NCBI RefSeq assembly: GCF_916858675.1
Contig: NZ_CAKASM010000005.1
Span: 62,001 to 126,000 of the forward strand
From: Sphingomonas sp. Leaf21
GTDB lineage: Bacteria; Pseudomonadota; Alphaproteobacteria; Sphingomonadales; Sphingomonadaceae
DNA: 64,000 nt
Direction: 5' to 3'
Position numbers and translations under genes: made by a program. The notes below the pieces were generated by a model. It searched no databases. It was not told the origin of the DNA and saw nothing but the letters and a program-made list of their open reading frames with translations. Below are positions 19,380-28,252 of the stretch, piece after piece; within the stretch, counting starts at the first letter, position 1, and every line of letters starts with the position of its first letter.

Positions 19380-19742
19380 ATGGCAGGATATAAGGTTCCC
19401 GGTTTCGCCGATCGCGCGACGGCTTCGCGCGACGCAAAGGCAGCAGCGCTCGAGAAGTTGCGCAACAAGGCCGCGCCGGACCCGGCGGTGGTCGCCGCCC
19501 GCGCCGCCGCGCGCGAAGCCAAGGAGGCCGCCGAGGCCGAGCGCCGCGCCGCGCACAAGGCCGCGATCGAAGCGGAAAAGGCCGCCCGCGAGGAAGCGCG
19601 CGCCCAGGCCAAGGCCGAAGCCGACGCCGCTGCCGAGGCGGCCGCCGCCGCCGCGCGCCCGCCGGTCGTGCCGACCGCCGCCGAGCTGAAGGCCGCGCGC
19701 GACGCCCGCTACGCCGCCCGCAAGGCACGCCAGGGCAAGTGA
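19380..19742 (+). CDS. Ala/Glu/Lys-rich helical protein, DUF6481-like
   Basis: 120 residues, starting MAGYKVPGFADRATASRDAK. Residues 20-100 are a long run of Ala, Glu, Lys and Arg that should form a single alpha helix or coiled coil. The lead and composition resemble DUF6481-family proteins of Alphaproteobacteria, whose role I do not know. ATG 19380 is chosen because AAGGA lies 10 bases upstream; an ATG at 19371 lies too close to that site. The stop overlaps the next GTG start, so the two are probably translated together. Confidence 0.7.
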   Translation: MAGYKVPGFADRATASRDAKAAALEKLRNKAAPDPAVVAARAAAREAKEAAEAERRAAHKAAIEAEKAAREEARAQAKAEADAAAEAAAAAARPPVVPTAAELKAARDARYAARKARQGK

Positions 19743-20410
19743 CCCCGCGCGAGCTGCTGGGCGTCGCCGAGGTGCCCGGCGGCGAGCCGCTCCGCCTGTT
19801 CCGGCGCGGCAAGGACTTCATGATCGTCCTCGACCGCAACGAGCTGATGAGCACGCGGATGAGCGGTTCGGAGGTCGCGCTCGGGACGATGACCTGCGAT
19901 CGGCTTGGCGGACGATCCGCGCCGCATCTGCTGATCGGCGGCTATGGCATGGGTTTCACCTTGCGCGCCGTGCTGGCGCGGCTGGGCAAGGATGCGCGGA
20001 TCACGGTCGCCGAGCTGGTGCCCGGCATCATCGAATGGGCGCGCGGGCCGATGGTCGAGCTGACCGCCGGATGCCTGGACGACCCCCGCGTGACACTCGC
20101 CATGGGCGATGTCGGCAACGCCATCTATGCCGGGCGGGGGAGCTATGACGCGATCCTGCTCGACGTCGACAACGGCCCCGACGGGCTAACCCGGCCCGCC
20201 AATGACGGGCTCTATTCGAACCGCGGCCTGGACGAGGCGCGCGCCGCGCTCCGGGTGGGTGGCGTGCTGGCCATATGGTCGGCGGCACCCGATCCGGTCT
20301 TCAGCCGCCGCCTGTCGCGTGCCGGGTTCGCCGTCGACGAAGTGAAGGTCCGCGCGCGCGAGAATGGCAAGGGCGCGACCCACACCATCTGGTTCGCGAC
20401 GCCGCACTAG
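19739..20410 (+). CDS. spermidine synthase-like / SAM-methyltransferase-fold protein
   Basis: 223 residues, Rossmann-type class I fold. IGGYGMGFTLRAVLA (nucleotide-binding Gly loop near 66), VAELVPGIIEWARGP near 90, GDVGNAI and YDAILLDVDNGP near 140 follow the spermidine synthase pattern. The N-terminal beta barrel of true SpeE is much reduced, so aminopropyl transfer is uncertain; a methyltransferase is equally possible. GTG start, overlapping the previous stop (GTGA). Confidence 0.75.
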   Translation: MTPRELLGVAEVPGGEPLRLFRRGKDFMIVLDRNELMSTRMSGSEVALGTMTCDRLGGRSAPHLLIGGYGMGFTLRAVLARLGKDARITVAELVPGIIEWARGPMVELTAGCLDDPRVTLAMGDVGNAIYAGRGSYDAILLDVDNGPDGLTRPANDGLYSNRGLDEARAALRVGGVLAIWSAAPDPVFSRRLSRAGFAVDEVKVRARENGKGATHTIWFATPH

Positions 20411-20433
20411 CGCAGGATGACATCAGGTTGATC

Positions 20434-20522
20434 CCCCTCCCCTTCAGGGGAGGGGCTCGCCTTGGATCGCCCGTGTGTCATTCCGATCCAAGAAGCGAGG
20501 GGTCCTCTCCCGACGGGAGAGG
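20434..20522. repeat. two C/T-rich palindromes between convergent genes
   Basis: 20434-20455: 10-bp perfect stem CCCCTCCCCT / AGGGGAGGGG. 20504-20522: 8-bp stem CCTCTCCC / GGGAGAGG. They are separated by about 50 bp and lie between convergent genes, where they may end transcription; no T run is present. Confidence 0.6.
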
Positions 20523-20565
20523 GAGGGAGGCGCGGAGCGCCGGAAGGGTGGGAGTGTCCCGACCC

Positions 20566-20748
20566 TTACGACTCACCGTCCCGCTTCGCCCCATCGAGTT
20601 CACGCCGCAGCCGTTCCTGCTCGGCCGCATCGCGCTGTTTCCCGGCCTTGGTCCGCCCGAAGCGCGCCCGGTTCTCCGAGGCCTGCTGCTCAGCCGCCTT
20701 ACGCACCGCACCTTTACGCGCCAGGCGAAAGTTGATGACCTCCGCCAT
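20566..20748 (-). CDS. DUF4169 family protein
   Basis: 60 residues, highly charged: MAEVINFRLARKGAVRKAA, then NRARFGRTKAGK, then RRELDGAKR. This is the layout of DUF4169, a small alphaproteobacterial family of unknown role with the constant motif NRxxFGRTK. The ATG overlaps the phospholipase stop by one base (TGATG); a TTG one codon earlier is less likely. Confidence 0.85.
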   Translation of the reverse strand: MAEVINFRLARKGAVRKAAEQQASENRARFGRTKAGKQRDAAEQERLRRELDGAKRDGES

Positions 20749-22172
20749 CAATGACGCCGCAACCGCCGGAACAGGCCCTTGCGCGCCGTCAGCGACTCGA
20801 ACATCTCGTCGGGGCCCTCGGGGTCCAGCACCTCGTTATCGGCCAGCCATTCCTCGACGCTGGACAGGTCGGGCACCTCATAGGGGCGCAACGTCCGCCC
20901 CTCGGTTCCACGCAGACGCTCGACCGCCTGGATGAGCGAGCCATGCTCCGCCACCGCCGTGGTGACCTCGGCGGGCGACACGCCCAGATGCTCGGCCAAC
21001 AGATCGTCACGGATCGCGGCGATGCGCTGCCCGGTCGCGCTGCCCGGCTCGACCTCGAGCGCCACGTCGCATTCGGTATCGAGCCGCATCGAACGATTGT
21101 TGAGGTTGGACGAGCCCAGCCGGAACACCCGGTCGTCGGCTATCAGGATCTTGGCATGGCAATAGATCGCCTCGCCCCCCGCCGTGAACGGGTGGTACAT
21201 GCGCAACCGCCCGTGCCGGTCCCGCCGCCGAAGCGCCTCGATCAGCCGCGCTCGCGCCGTGTCCATCGCGATCGGCTCAAGCCAGCCTTGCGCGGTCAGC
21301 GGGTTGATGATGACGAATTCAGGCCCATCCGGCTCCTCCAGCCGCTTCGCCATCGCCTCCGCGACCCGGCGAGACGCGAAATATTGGCTCTCGATATAAA
21401 CATAGCGATCGGCGCACGCGATCTGGGCGAGGAACAGCGCCTCGTTCTCATGCACCGCCGGCTGGTCGTCCATCTCCGGCATGGTCCGTGCGATCGCGAC
21501 GGGTTGGTCGACGAAATCGGGCTCCAGCCCCTCGGGCCAGCAGGAGGCACCCGGTATCGCCGGGCCCATGTGCTTGCCGCCCGCGAGGTGCCAGCGCTCG
21601 CGGAACAGTTCGCCCAGCGCATGGGTGACAGGCCCTTCGAGGGCGCTGATCGCGTCGTGCCAGGGTTTATAGGGTTGCCCGCCGGGACGCGTGCGCCCCG
21701 GATCATTGTCGCGATGCTCGCGCGTATCCCAGCGCTCGCTGGTCATGTCGATGCCGCCGCAAAAGGCGAACTGGTCGTCGATGATGACGATCTTCTGGTG
21801 ATGCGAGGCGGCGATCGGATGATGGCCATCGAGCTTGGTGTGGATGCGCTTGTGCGTCATCCACTTCAGCACGGTGAATAGCGTTCGTCCGCGAAACAGC
21901 GACTTGATCGCGCCGGTGTCCCAGCGGAGAAGATAGATCTCCAGTTCCGGCTGACGCTCCACCAGCGAGTAGATGAAGTCGCCCACCGTCTCGCCCGGCG
22001 CCTCGTCATGGTCGAGGACGATGCGCGCGTCGAAGTCCCAGCCGATCAGCAGGATCTGCCGCCGCGCATTGAGCATCGCGCGCCTGGCCATGCGGAAATA
22101 TTTCTCCGCGTCGATAATCACCGCCATCCGGTCGGCCTGTTCGATCCGCCAGCATTCCCGTCCGACCTTCAC
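20748..22172 (-). CDS. phospholipase D-type phosphatidyltransferase
   Basis: 474 residues with two HKD motifs: ASHHQKIVIIDD (H125, K127) in the first half and CHAKILIADD, followed by GSSNLNNRS, in the second half (about residues 345-370). The pair forms one active site with phospho-histidine chemistry. No signal peptide, so the enzyme is probably cytosolic or membrane-peripheral. Cardiolipin synthases share the motifs but carry N-terminal membrane helices, absent here; a phospholipase D or transphosphatidylase acting on phospholipid is the best general description. Substrate unknown. Confidence 0.85.
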   Translation of the reverse strand: MKVGRECWRIEQADRMAVIIDAEKYFRMARRAMLNARRQILLIGWDFDARIVLDHDEAPGETVGDFIYSLVERQPELEIYLLRWDTGAIKSLFRGRTLFTVLKWMTHKRIHTKLDGHHPIAASHHQKIVIIDDQFAFCGGIDMTSERWDTREHRDNDPGRTRPGGQPYKPWHDAISALEGPVTHALGELFRERWHLAGGKHMGPAIPGASCWPEGLEPDFVDQPVAIARTMPEMDDQPAVHENEALFLAQIACADRYVYIESQYFASRRVAEAMAKRLEEPDGPEFVIINPLTAQGWLEPIAMDTARARLIEALRRRDRHGRLRMYHPFTAGGEAIYCHAKILIADDRVFRLGSSNLNNRSMRLDTECDVALEVEPGSATGQRIAAIRDDLLAEHLGVSPAEVTTAVAEHGSLIQAVERLRGTEGRTLRPYEVPDLSSVEEWLADNEVLDPEGPDEMFESLTARKGLFRRLRRH

Positions 22173-22279
22173 GCCGATCTCCCGATTACCGCCGCGTCAT
22201 GCCCCGGCGTCCTGCCGCTGGCAAACGGCGAAACGCGCAAAGCGATGTTTTGTCAGGACGTGCTAGACACAAAAGCCGG

Positions 22280-23314
22280 TCAGAAAATCCGGTAGCGAAC
22301 CGGGCGGACAGACAGTCCCTGCCCCGGCACGACCTGGATCGCGACGGGAAAATCGAAGGTCAGCGGGTCCGCGAGCCCGTCGATCTGCGCGGTGATGCGG
22401 CACGATCGCCCGATCGGGCGCGCGGTAAGGACGGTGATCGCCAGCGCGCTCGGATCGCCCGGCTCGGCGAGTTCGACGTCATGCGGGCGAACATGCACTT
22501 CGCCCGCCCCCTGCCCCCGCGCATCGTCGGAAAGCACCGCGAGCCGCTCGCCGACAACCGCCTCGCCACCGTTGCGCGTGACGGGCAGGCGGTTCGTCTC
22601 GCCGATGAAGGACGAGACGAAGGCGGTGGCGGGCGCACTCTGGACCTCGTGTGGCGTGCCGACCTGCTCGATCACCCCGCCGCGCATGACCACGACCCGG
22701 TCCGCGATTTCGAGCGCCTCTTCCTGATCGTGCGTCACGAAGATGGACGTCAGCCCGGTCTCGTCGTGGATCCGCCGGAGCCAGCCACGCAAATCCTTGC
22801 GCACCTGTGCATCCAGCGCGCCGAAGGGCTCATCGAGCAGCAGCAGCCGGGGCTGGATCGCCAGCGCCCGCGCCAGCGCGACGCGCTGACGCTGCCCACC
22901 CGACAGTTGCGCGGGGTAACGTTCGCCAAGCTCGGGAAGCTGGATCAGCGCGAGCAGTTCCGCGACCTTGGCCGCGATCGCAGCCTTGGCGGGCCGGTCG
23001 CGGCGCTTGCGGACGCTGAGGCCGAAGGCGATATTCTGCGCGACGGTCATATGGCGGAACAGCGCGTAATTCTGGAACACGAAGCCGATCCGGCGTTCGG
23101 CGGCAGGCGTGCCGGTCATATCCTGCCCGTCGAACAGGACATGCCCCTCATCCGCGAAGTCGAGCCCCGCGATCGTGCGCAACAGCGTCGTCTTGCCCGA
23201 TCCCGATGGCCCCAGCAGCGCGAGGAATTCGCCCGGCCGGGTTTCCAGCGAGACGCGGTCCAGCGCGGTGAAGCCACCGAAGCGGCGGGAGATATTTTCG
23301 ACGACGATGCTCAA
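22280..23314 (-). CDS. cysA: sulfate/thiosulfate ABC transporter ATP-binding protein
   Basis: ATPase of the sulfate importer. 344 residues: Walker [10 protein letters not shown], signature [15 protein letters not shown], Walker [13 protein letters not shown]-loop VTHDQEEA, and a C-terminal TOBE-like domain. The start is placed at a TTG that overlaps the cysW stop (TTGA), because the product then reads [18 protein letters not shown], matching CysA, and GGGAG lies 8 bases before it. The ATG at 23350 would add 12 residues read from the cysW gene. Last gene of sbp-cysT-cysW-cysA. Confidence 0.93.
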   Translation of the reverse strand: MSIVVENISRRFGGFTALDRVSLETRPGEFLALLGPSGSGKTTLLRTIAGLDFADEGHVLFDGQDMTGTPAAERRIGFVFQNYALFRHMTVAQNIAFGLSVRKRRDRPAKAAIAAKVAELLALIQLPELGERYPAQLSGGQRQRVALARALAIQPRLLLLDEPFGALDAQVRKDLRGWLRRIHDETGLTSIFVTHDQEEALEIADRVVVMRGGVIEQVGTPHEVQSAPATAFVSSFIGETNRLPVTRNGGEAVVGERLAVLSDDARGQGAGEVHVRPHDVELAEPGDPSALAITVLTARPIGRSCRITAQIDGLADPLTFDFPVAIQVVPGQGLSVRPVRYRIF

Positions 23315-24156
23315 TGCGCGGCTCCCGCCCGGTGGATGCCGAAACGCCATTCCAGCACGGTCTTCACTCCCAAGGTCACGAGCGCGAGCGAGGCGAGCAG
23401 CGACGCCACCGCGAATGCGCCGACAAAGTCATATTCATTATAGAGGATCTCGACATGAAGCGGCATCGTGTTGGTCAGTCCCCGAATATGCCCCGAGACG
23501 ACCGACACCGCACCGAATTCGCCCATCGCGCGGGCATTGCACAGCAGCACGCCGTAGAGCAGGCCCCAGCGGATATTGGGGAGCGTGACATGCCAGAAGG
23601 TCTGCCACCCGCTCGCCCCCAGCGACCGCGCGGCTTCCTCGTCGTCGCGGCCCTGTTCGGCCATCAGCGGGATCAATTCGCGCGCGACGAAGGGAAAGGT
23701 CACGAACACCGTCGCCAGCACGATGCCGGGCACCGCGAAGATGATCCGAACGCCATGCTCGGTCAGCCACGGTCCCAGCCACCCCTGCGCCCCGAACAGC
23801 AGCACGAAGATCAGGCCTGAGACGACGGGCGAAACCGAAAAAGGCAGATCGATCAGGGAGATGAGGAAGCTCTTTCCGCGGAAGTCGAACTTCGCGATCG
23901 CCCAGGAGGCGGCGACGCCGAACACCGCGTTGACCGGCACCGCGATCGCCGCGACCAGCAGGGTCAGCCGGATCGCCGCCAGCGCATCGGGATCGACCAG
24001 TGCCTCGACAAAGGCCTGCCATCCCTTGGCGATCCCGCCCGCGAAGACCATGACGAGCGGCAGGAACAGGAACAGCGCGAGGAACAGGATACCGACACCG
24101 ATCAGCGCCCGGCGTGCCCAGGGGCTTTCGATCGTGGTGGGCTGCGACGGCGTCAT
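23311..24156 (-). CDS. cysW: sulfate ABC transporter permease CysW
   Basis: Inner-membrane permease, 281 residues, six predicted membrane segments beginning near residue 18. The binding-protein-dependent transport loop [23 protein letters not shown] (EAA motif) is near residue 180. The ATG at 24156 overlaps the cysT stop (ATGA); nine codons upstream belong to cysT sequence. CysW is separated from CysT by order and by the [19 protein letters not shown] segment. Confidence 0.92.
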   Translation of the reverse strand: MTPSQPTTIESPWARRALIGVGILFLALFLFLPLVMVFAGGIAKGWQAFVEALVDPDALAAIRLTLLVAAIAVPVNAVFGVAASWAIAKFDFRGKSFLISLIDLPFSVSPVVSGLIFVLLFGAQGWLGPWLTEHGVRIIFAVPGIVLATVFVTFPFVARELIPLMAEQGRDDEEAARSLGASGWQTFWHVTLPNIRWGLLYGVLLCNARAMGEFGAVSVVSGHIRGLTNTMPLHVEILYNEYDFVGAFAVASLLASLALVTLGVKTVLEWRFGIHRAGAAH

Positions 24157-24983
24157 CGCGCGCCCCGCTTGGCGCGCCACGCCTGGAGCAGATTGACGAA
24201 CAACAGCATCGCGAAGGACAGAACCAGCATCACGCAGGCGATGGCGGTCGCTCCGTCATAGTCGAACTGCTCGAGCTGGGTGATGATGAGCAGGGGCGCG
24301 ATCTCCGACTTGAAGGGCATATTGCCCGCGATGAAGATGATCGAGCCATATTCCCCGACCCCGCGCGCAAAGGCCAGCGCGAAGCCGGTCAGCAGTGCGG
24401 GCGAGATGGCGGGCAGGATGACCCGGCCGAAGGTCTGCGCACGGGTCGCGCCGAGCGTGGCCGCCGCCTCCTCGACGTCCCTGCCCAGGTCGGCGAGCAC
24501 CGGTTGCACCGAGCGGACGATGAACGGCAACCCGATGAAGACGAGCGCGATCGTCACGCCCAGCGGCGTATAGGCGACCTTGATGCCGAGGGGCGCCAGA
24601 AGCGACCCGACCCAGCCATTGTCCGAATAGAGCGAGACGAGCGCGATCCCCGCCACCGCCGTCGGCAGCGCGAAGGGAAGGTCGACCGCCGCGTCGATCA
24701 GCTTCTTGCCCGGAAATTCGTAGCGGACCAGGATCCATGCGATCAGCAGCCCGAACACCGCATTGATCGCCGCCGCCGCCAGCGCCGCGCCGAAGCTGAG
24801 GCGATAGGCGGCGAGCGCGCGCGGCGACAGCCCGACCTCGGCAAAGCCCGTCCACCCCATCCCCGCCGCGCGGATGACGAGCGCGGAGAGCGGCACCAGC
24901 ACGACCAGCCCCAGCCAGAACAGCGTCATGCCCATGGTCAGGCCGAAGCCCGGCAGCGCCGAGCGGCGCTTCTGTCGAAACAC
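24153..24983 (-). CDS. cysT: sulfate ABC transporter permease CysT
   Basis: Inner-membrane permease pairing with CysW. 276 residues with six hydrophobic segments, [15 protein letters not shown] near 110, and the EAA loop [21 protein letters not shown] near 175. The start is GTG, 5 bp beyond the stop of the binding-protein gene. An Arg/Lys-rich N-terminus ([13 protein letters not shown]) is typical for CysT. Confidence 0.92.
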   Translation of the reverse strand: MFRQKRRSALPGFGLTMGMTLFWLGLVVLVPLSALVIRAAGMGWTGFAEVGLSPRALAAYRLSFGAALAAAAINAVFGLLIAWILVRYEFPGKKLIDAAVDLPFALPTAVAGIALVSLYSDNGWVGSLLAPLGIKVAYTPLGVTIALVFIGLPFIVRSVQPVLADLGRDVEEAAATLGATRAQTFGRVILPAISPALLTGFALAFARGVGEYGSIIFIAGNMPFKSEIAPLLIITQLEQFDYDGATAIACVMLVLSFAMLLFVNLLQAWRAKRGAR

Positions 24984-24988
24984 CGCGA

Positions 24989-26020
24989 TCAGCGCCGCTT
25001 GCCACCGGCGTAGATGGCGTCGAACACCCCGCCGTCCGCGAAGAACCGCTTCTGCGCCGCCGCCCAGCCACCGAAATCCTGGATCGTCACCATCTCCAGC
25101 TTGGGGAAGGTCGCGGCGTGGCGCGCCAGCACCGCCTGGTCGCGCGGACGATAGAAGTTGCGCGCGGCGATCTCCTGCCCCTCGGGTGTGTAGAGGAATT
25201 TGAGATATTCGGTCGCCACCTGCTCGGTGCCATGCGCCCTGGCATTGGCATCGACCACCGCGACCGGCGGCTCGGCCAGGATCGAGATGGAAGGGGCGAC
25301 GATGTCGAACTTGCCCGCGCCCAACTCCTTCTCGGACAACAAGGCCTCGTTCTCCCAGGCGATCAGCACGTCACCCAGCCCACGCTCGACGAAGGTCGTG
25401 GTCGCGCCGCGCGCGCCGGAGTCGAGCACCGGCACATGGGCGTAGAGGTTGGCGACATAGTTCTGCGCCGCCGCGTCCGATCCGCCCGCCTTCTTGCCGT
25501 AGGCCCAGGCGGCCAGGAAATTCCACCGCGCGCCGCCGCTGGTCTTCGGGCTCGGCGTGATCACCTGCACGCCCGGTTTCACGAGGTCGGCCCAGTCGCG
25601 AATGCCCTTCGGGTTCCCCTTCCGGACCAGGAAGACGATGGTCGAGGTATAGGGCGCGCTGTTGTCGGGCAATCGGCCCTGCCAGTTGGCGGGCAGCAGC
25701 TTGGCCCGCTCGGCGATCGCATCTATGTCATAGGCGAGCGCGAGCGTCACCACATCCGCCGACAGCCCGTCGATCACCGACCGCGACTGCTTGCCCGACC
25801 CGCCATGGCTCATGCGGAAGGAGACGGTCTGGCCGGTCTTCGCCTTATACTGCTTGGCGAAGGCGGCATTGACGTCCTTGTACAGCTCGCGCGTCGGATC
25901 GTAGCTGACGTTCAACAGCTCCACCGAGCCCTTGCCGCTGCCGCTCCCGCCCGAACAGCCGGACAGGCCGATCGCCCCAATCATCAATGCGGCCATGGTG
26001 GCCGGAAATTGTGCTCGCAT
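24989..26020 (-). CDS. sulfate-binding protein, predicted lipoprotein
   Basis: 343 residues, Sbp/CysP family: [19 protein letters not shown], then [15 protein letters not shown] (oxyanion site) and [18 protein letters not shown]. The signal peptide ends LSGC, a lipobox, so the protein is probably lipid-anchored at the inner membrane face, whereas enterobacterial Sbp and CysP are free in the periplasm. It may bind sulfate or thiosulfate; the sequence cannot decide. It is the first gene of the transporter operon, divergent from the aldehyde dehydrogenase. Confidence 0.92.
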   Translation of the reverse strand: MRAQFPATMAALMIGAIGLSGCSGGSGSGKGSVELLNVSYDPTRELYKDVNAAFAKQYKAKTGQTVSFRMSHGGSGKQSRSVIDGLSADVVTLALAYDIDAIAERAKLLPANWQGRLPDNSAPYTSTIVFLVRKGNPKGIRDWADLVKPGVQVITPSPKTSGGARWNFLAAWAYGKKAGGSDAAAQNYVANLYAHVPVLDSGARGATTTFVERGLGDVLIAWENEALLSEKELGAGKFDIVAPSISILAEPPVAVVDANARAHGTEQVATEYLKFLYTPEGQEIAARNFYRPRDQAVLARHAATFPKLEMVTIQDFGGWAAAQKRFFADGGVFDAIYAGGKRR

Positions 26021-26051
26021 GTGGACCCGTCCCTTTCGTTTCGGCGCACAA

Positions 26052-26074
26052 CCTATCTCGATCCCCCCGATAGG
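26052..26074. promoter_or_regulatory. palindrome CCTATC-N11-GATAGG upstream of the sulfate operon
   Basis: Perfect 6-bp arms separated by 11 bases, 32 bp ahead of the sulfate-binding protein start. The spacing suits a dimeric regulator binding about two helical turns, but the regulator is unknown and the site may be chance. Confidence 0.3.
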
Positions 26075-26237
26075 AAATGCCGGAAAGCTTGGGACGCGCA
26101 AAGCCCTGCTTTTGCTCCCTCGATCCCGACACAAGCCCGGCTCGACGCCGTGGCGGCCGCTCGCGCCCTTGCATCGGTGGCGGACAGATCCGATCTCCCG
26201 CACCGAAACATTGGTTCCAGTTCCCGAAAGGATGCGC

Positions 26238-27692
26238 ATGACCGCCCCGCAATTCGACGTGAAGTCCGGCCTCTATATCGCTGGCGAATGGCTGGGGCCC
26301 GAGGGGCGCGACACCCAGGCCGTCCTGAATCCAGCCACCGGCCAGCCGCTCGGCGACCTGCCGCTCGCTACCCGGGCCGACATGGACCGTGCGCTGGACG
26401 CCGCCGCGCGCGGGTTCGAGCAATGGCGCAAGACCGCGCCGCAGGAGCGTGCCGCCGTCCTCCATCGTACCGCCGCGCTGGTCCGCGAACGCGCCGAGGA
26501 TCTCGCCCGCCTCGCCACGCTGGAAGAGGGCAAGCCGATCGTCGAGGCGCGTGGCGAGGTCGCCGCGACCGCCGCGCTGCTCGATTTCCATGCGGGTGAG
26601 GCGGTCCGCATCTATGGCCGCGTGCTGCCGCGCCCGACCGGCACCCGCTCGCTGGTGCTTCAGCAGCCGGTGGGCCCGGTGGCCGCCTTCTGCGCGTGGA
26701 ACTTCCCCGTCATGAACCCGGTGCGCAAGATCTCGCCCGCCATCGCGGCCGGTTGCTCGGTCATCCTCAAGCCCAGCGAGGAAACCCCCGCCAGCGCGAT
26801 CGCGATCATGCGCTGCTTCCAGGATGCGGGCCTGCCCGGCGACGTCGCGCAGCTGGTCTTCGGCGTGCCCGATGCGGTGTCGCGCCACCTGCTCGCGTCG
26901 CCCGTCACGCGCAAGCTCAGCTTCACCGGCTCGGTGCCGGTCGGCAAGCACCTGCTCAAGCTTGCCGCCGATACGGTGATGAAGTCGACCATGGAGCTTG
27001 GCGGCCACGGGCCGGTTCTTGTGTTCGACGATTGCGATCTCGACAAGACGCTGGATACGCTCGTCACCCACAAGTTCCGCAATGCCGGCCAGGTCTGCGT
27101 CGCGCCCACCCGCTTCCATGTGCAGGAGGGGATTTACGAGCGCTTCGCCAGGGGCTTCGCCGAGCGTGCCGCCGCACTGAAGATTGGCGACGGGCTGTCC
27201 TCGGACACGCAGATGGGCCCGATGGCCAATCCCCGCCGCCCGGAAGCGATCGGCGCGATGATCGAGGACGCGGTGCGCAACGGCGCACGCAAGCTGACCG
27301 GTGGCGAGGCCAAGGGCGGCGGCCATGACGGTAAAGGGGGCTTCTTCTTCTCGCCGACCGTGCTGGCCGACGTATCGCTCGACGCCAAGGCGATGAATGA
27401 GGAGCCGTTCGGTCCGATCGCGCTGATCCGTCCCTTCGCCACGACCGAGGACGCCATTGCCGAGGCGAACCGCCTGCCCTTCGGCCTGGGCGCCTATTGC
27501 TTCACCGAAAATGGCCGCCGCCAGAACCAGTTGGGCGACGAGATCGAGGCCGGAATGATCGCGATCAACACCGTCCGGCTAAGCTGGGGCGATGCGCCGT
27601 TCGGCGGGGTCAAGGAGAGCGGCTATGGCTCGGAGGACGGCCCCGAGGGCATCGCCAACCACATGATCACCAAGGCGGTTCATATCGCCTGA
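26238..27692 (+). CDS. NAD(P)-dependent aldehyde dehydrogenase, succinate-semialdehyde type
   Basis: 484 residues, ALDH superfamily. NAD-binding [25 protein letters not shown] and [11 protein letters not shown] are present, with general base Glu in MELGGHGP (about residue 255) and nucleophile Cys in [12 protein letters not shown] (about residue 288). Closest in style to GabD-like semialdehyde dehydrogenases; the true substrate is not given by the sequence. ATG 26238 is preferred over the ATG two codons earlier because GAAAGG is better spaced from it. No pathway partner adjoins it. Confidence 0.88.
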   Translation: MTAPQFDVKSGLYIAGEWLGPEGRDTQAVLNPATGQPLGDLPLATRADMDRALDAAARGFEQWRKTAPQERAAVLHRTAALVRERAEDLARLATLEEGKPIVEARGEVAATAALLDFHAGEAVRIYGRVLPRPTGTRSLVLQQPVGPVAAFCAWNFPVMNPVRKISPAIAAGCSVILKPSEETPASAIAIMRCFQDAGLPGDVAQLVFGVPDAVSRHLLASPVTRKLSFTGSVPVGKHLLKLAADTVMKSTMELGGHGPVLVFDDCDLDKTLDTLVTHKFRNAGQVCVAPTRFHVQEGIYERFARGFAERAAALKIGDGLSSDTQMGPMANPRRPEAIGAMIEDAVRNGARKLTGGEAKGGGHDGKGGFFFSPTVLADVSLDAKAMNEEPFGPIALIRPFATTEDAIAEANRLPFGLGAYCFTENGRRQNQLGDEIEAGMIAINTVRLSWGDAPFGGVKESGYGSEDGPEGIANHMITKAVHIA

Positions 27693-27716
27693 CGGCGGCC
27701 GGCGGAATTGCCGCAC

Positions 27717-27840
27717 CGCCACCGGGCTGACGCCCAGCGGTCCCCCTCCCCGAACTGGCTTGGTGAGGATTTGGACGGACCGTTCCTCCCCAAGCTTGCT
27801 TGGGGAGGGGGACCGCGACCGAAGGTCGTGGTGGAGGGGC
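27717..27840. repeat. dispersed palindromic repeat, copy R2
   Basis: Same module as R1: GGTCCCCCTCCCC near 27739, CTCCCCAAGCTTGCTTGGGGAG near 27786-27807 as inner hairpin, and GGTGGAGGGGC at the end. Lies just after the aldehyde dehydrogenase. Confidence 0.8.
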
Positions 27841-28110
27841 TAGGCCAGTCGGCAGACCATGAGGATCGCGATGATCGACGCGGTTCCGTCTGGGCACCGA
27901 CCAATTGCTGTCGAATGGACTATGCGATAGCCCTCGCCGACGAAGCCGAACAGCCGCGCCACGTTCGTCAGCGTTTCACCGTCGGCTATTGAGGCGCAAT
28001 CCAGGTAACGGCAAAAATTCCAAATACCCCCTTGGCAGGTCGGATTCGCTCCGCTAACAGCGCCCGACCAGCCGGGGACACCCTCCCCGCCTCAGCCGCA
28101 AATCGGCGAT
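27841..28110. other. 270-bp spacer before the second tRNA-Lys
   Basis: Together with R2 this fills the 418 bp between the aldehyde dehydrogenase and the tRNA. On the minus strand a frame is open for about 85 codons, from just after a TGA near 28092 to the TAG at 27840-27842, but it has no ATG and only one internal GTG (which would give 40 residues starting V/M-ARLFGFVGEGYRIVH). I recognise no family and no RNA fold. Confidence 0.4.
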
Positions 28111-28186
<76 letters not shown>

Positions 28187-28252
28187 CTTCTCCTCACGAT
28201 CGACAGCAAATCGGCGCAGCGCCGTCACGCGCCGCACCGACCTGGCGTCTCC

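Noticed and set aside
24157..24180. CysW start at 24180
   Set aside because: The ATG at 24156 overlaps the cysT stop (ATGA) and gives the family-like N-terminus.
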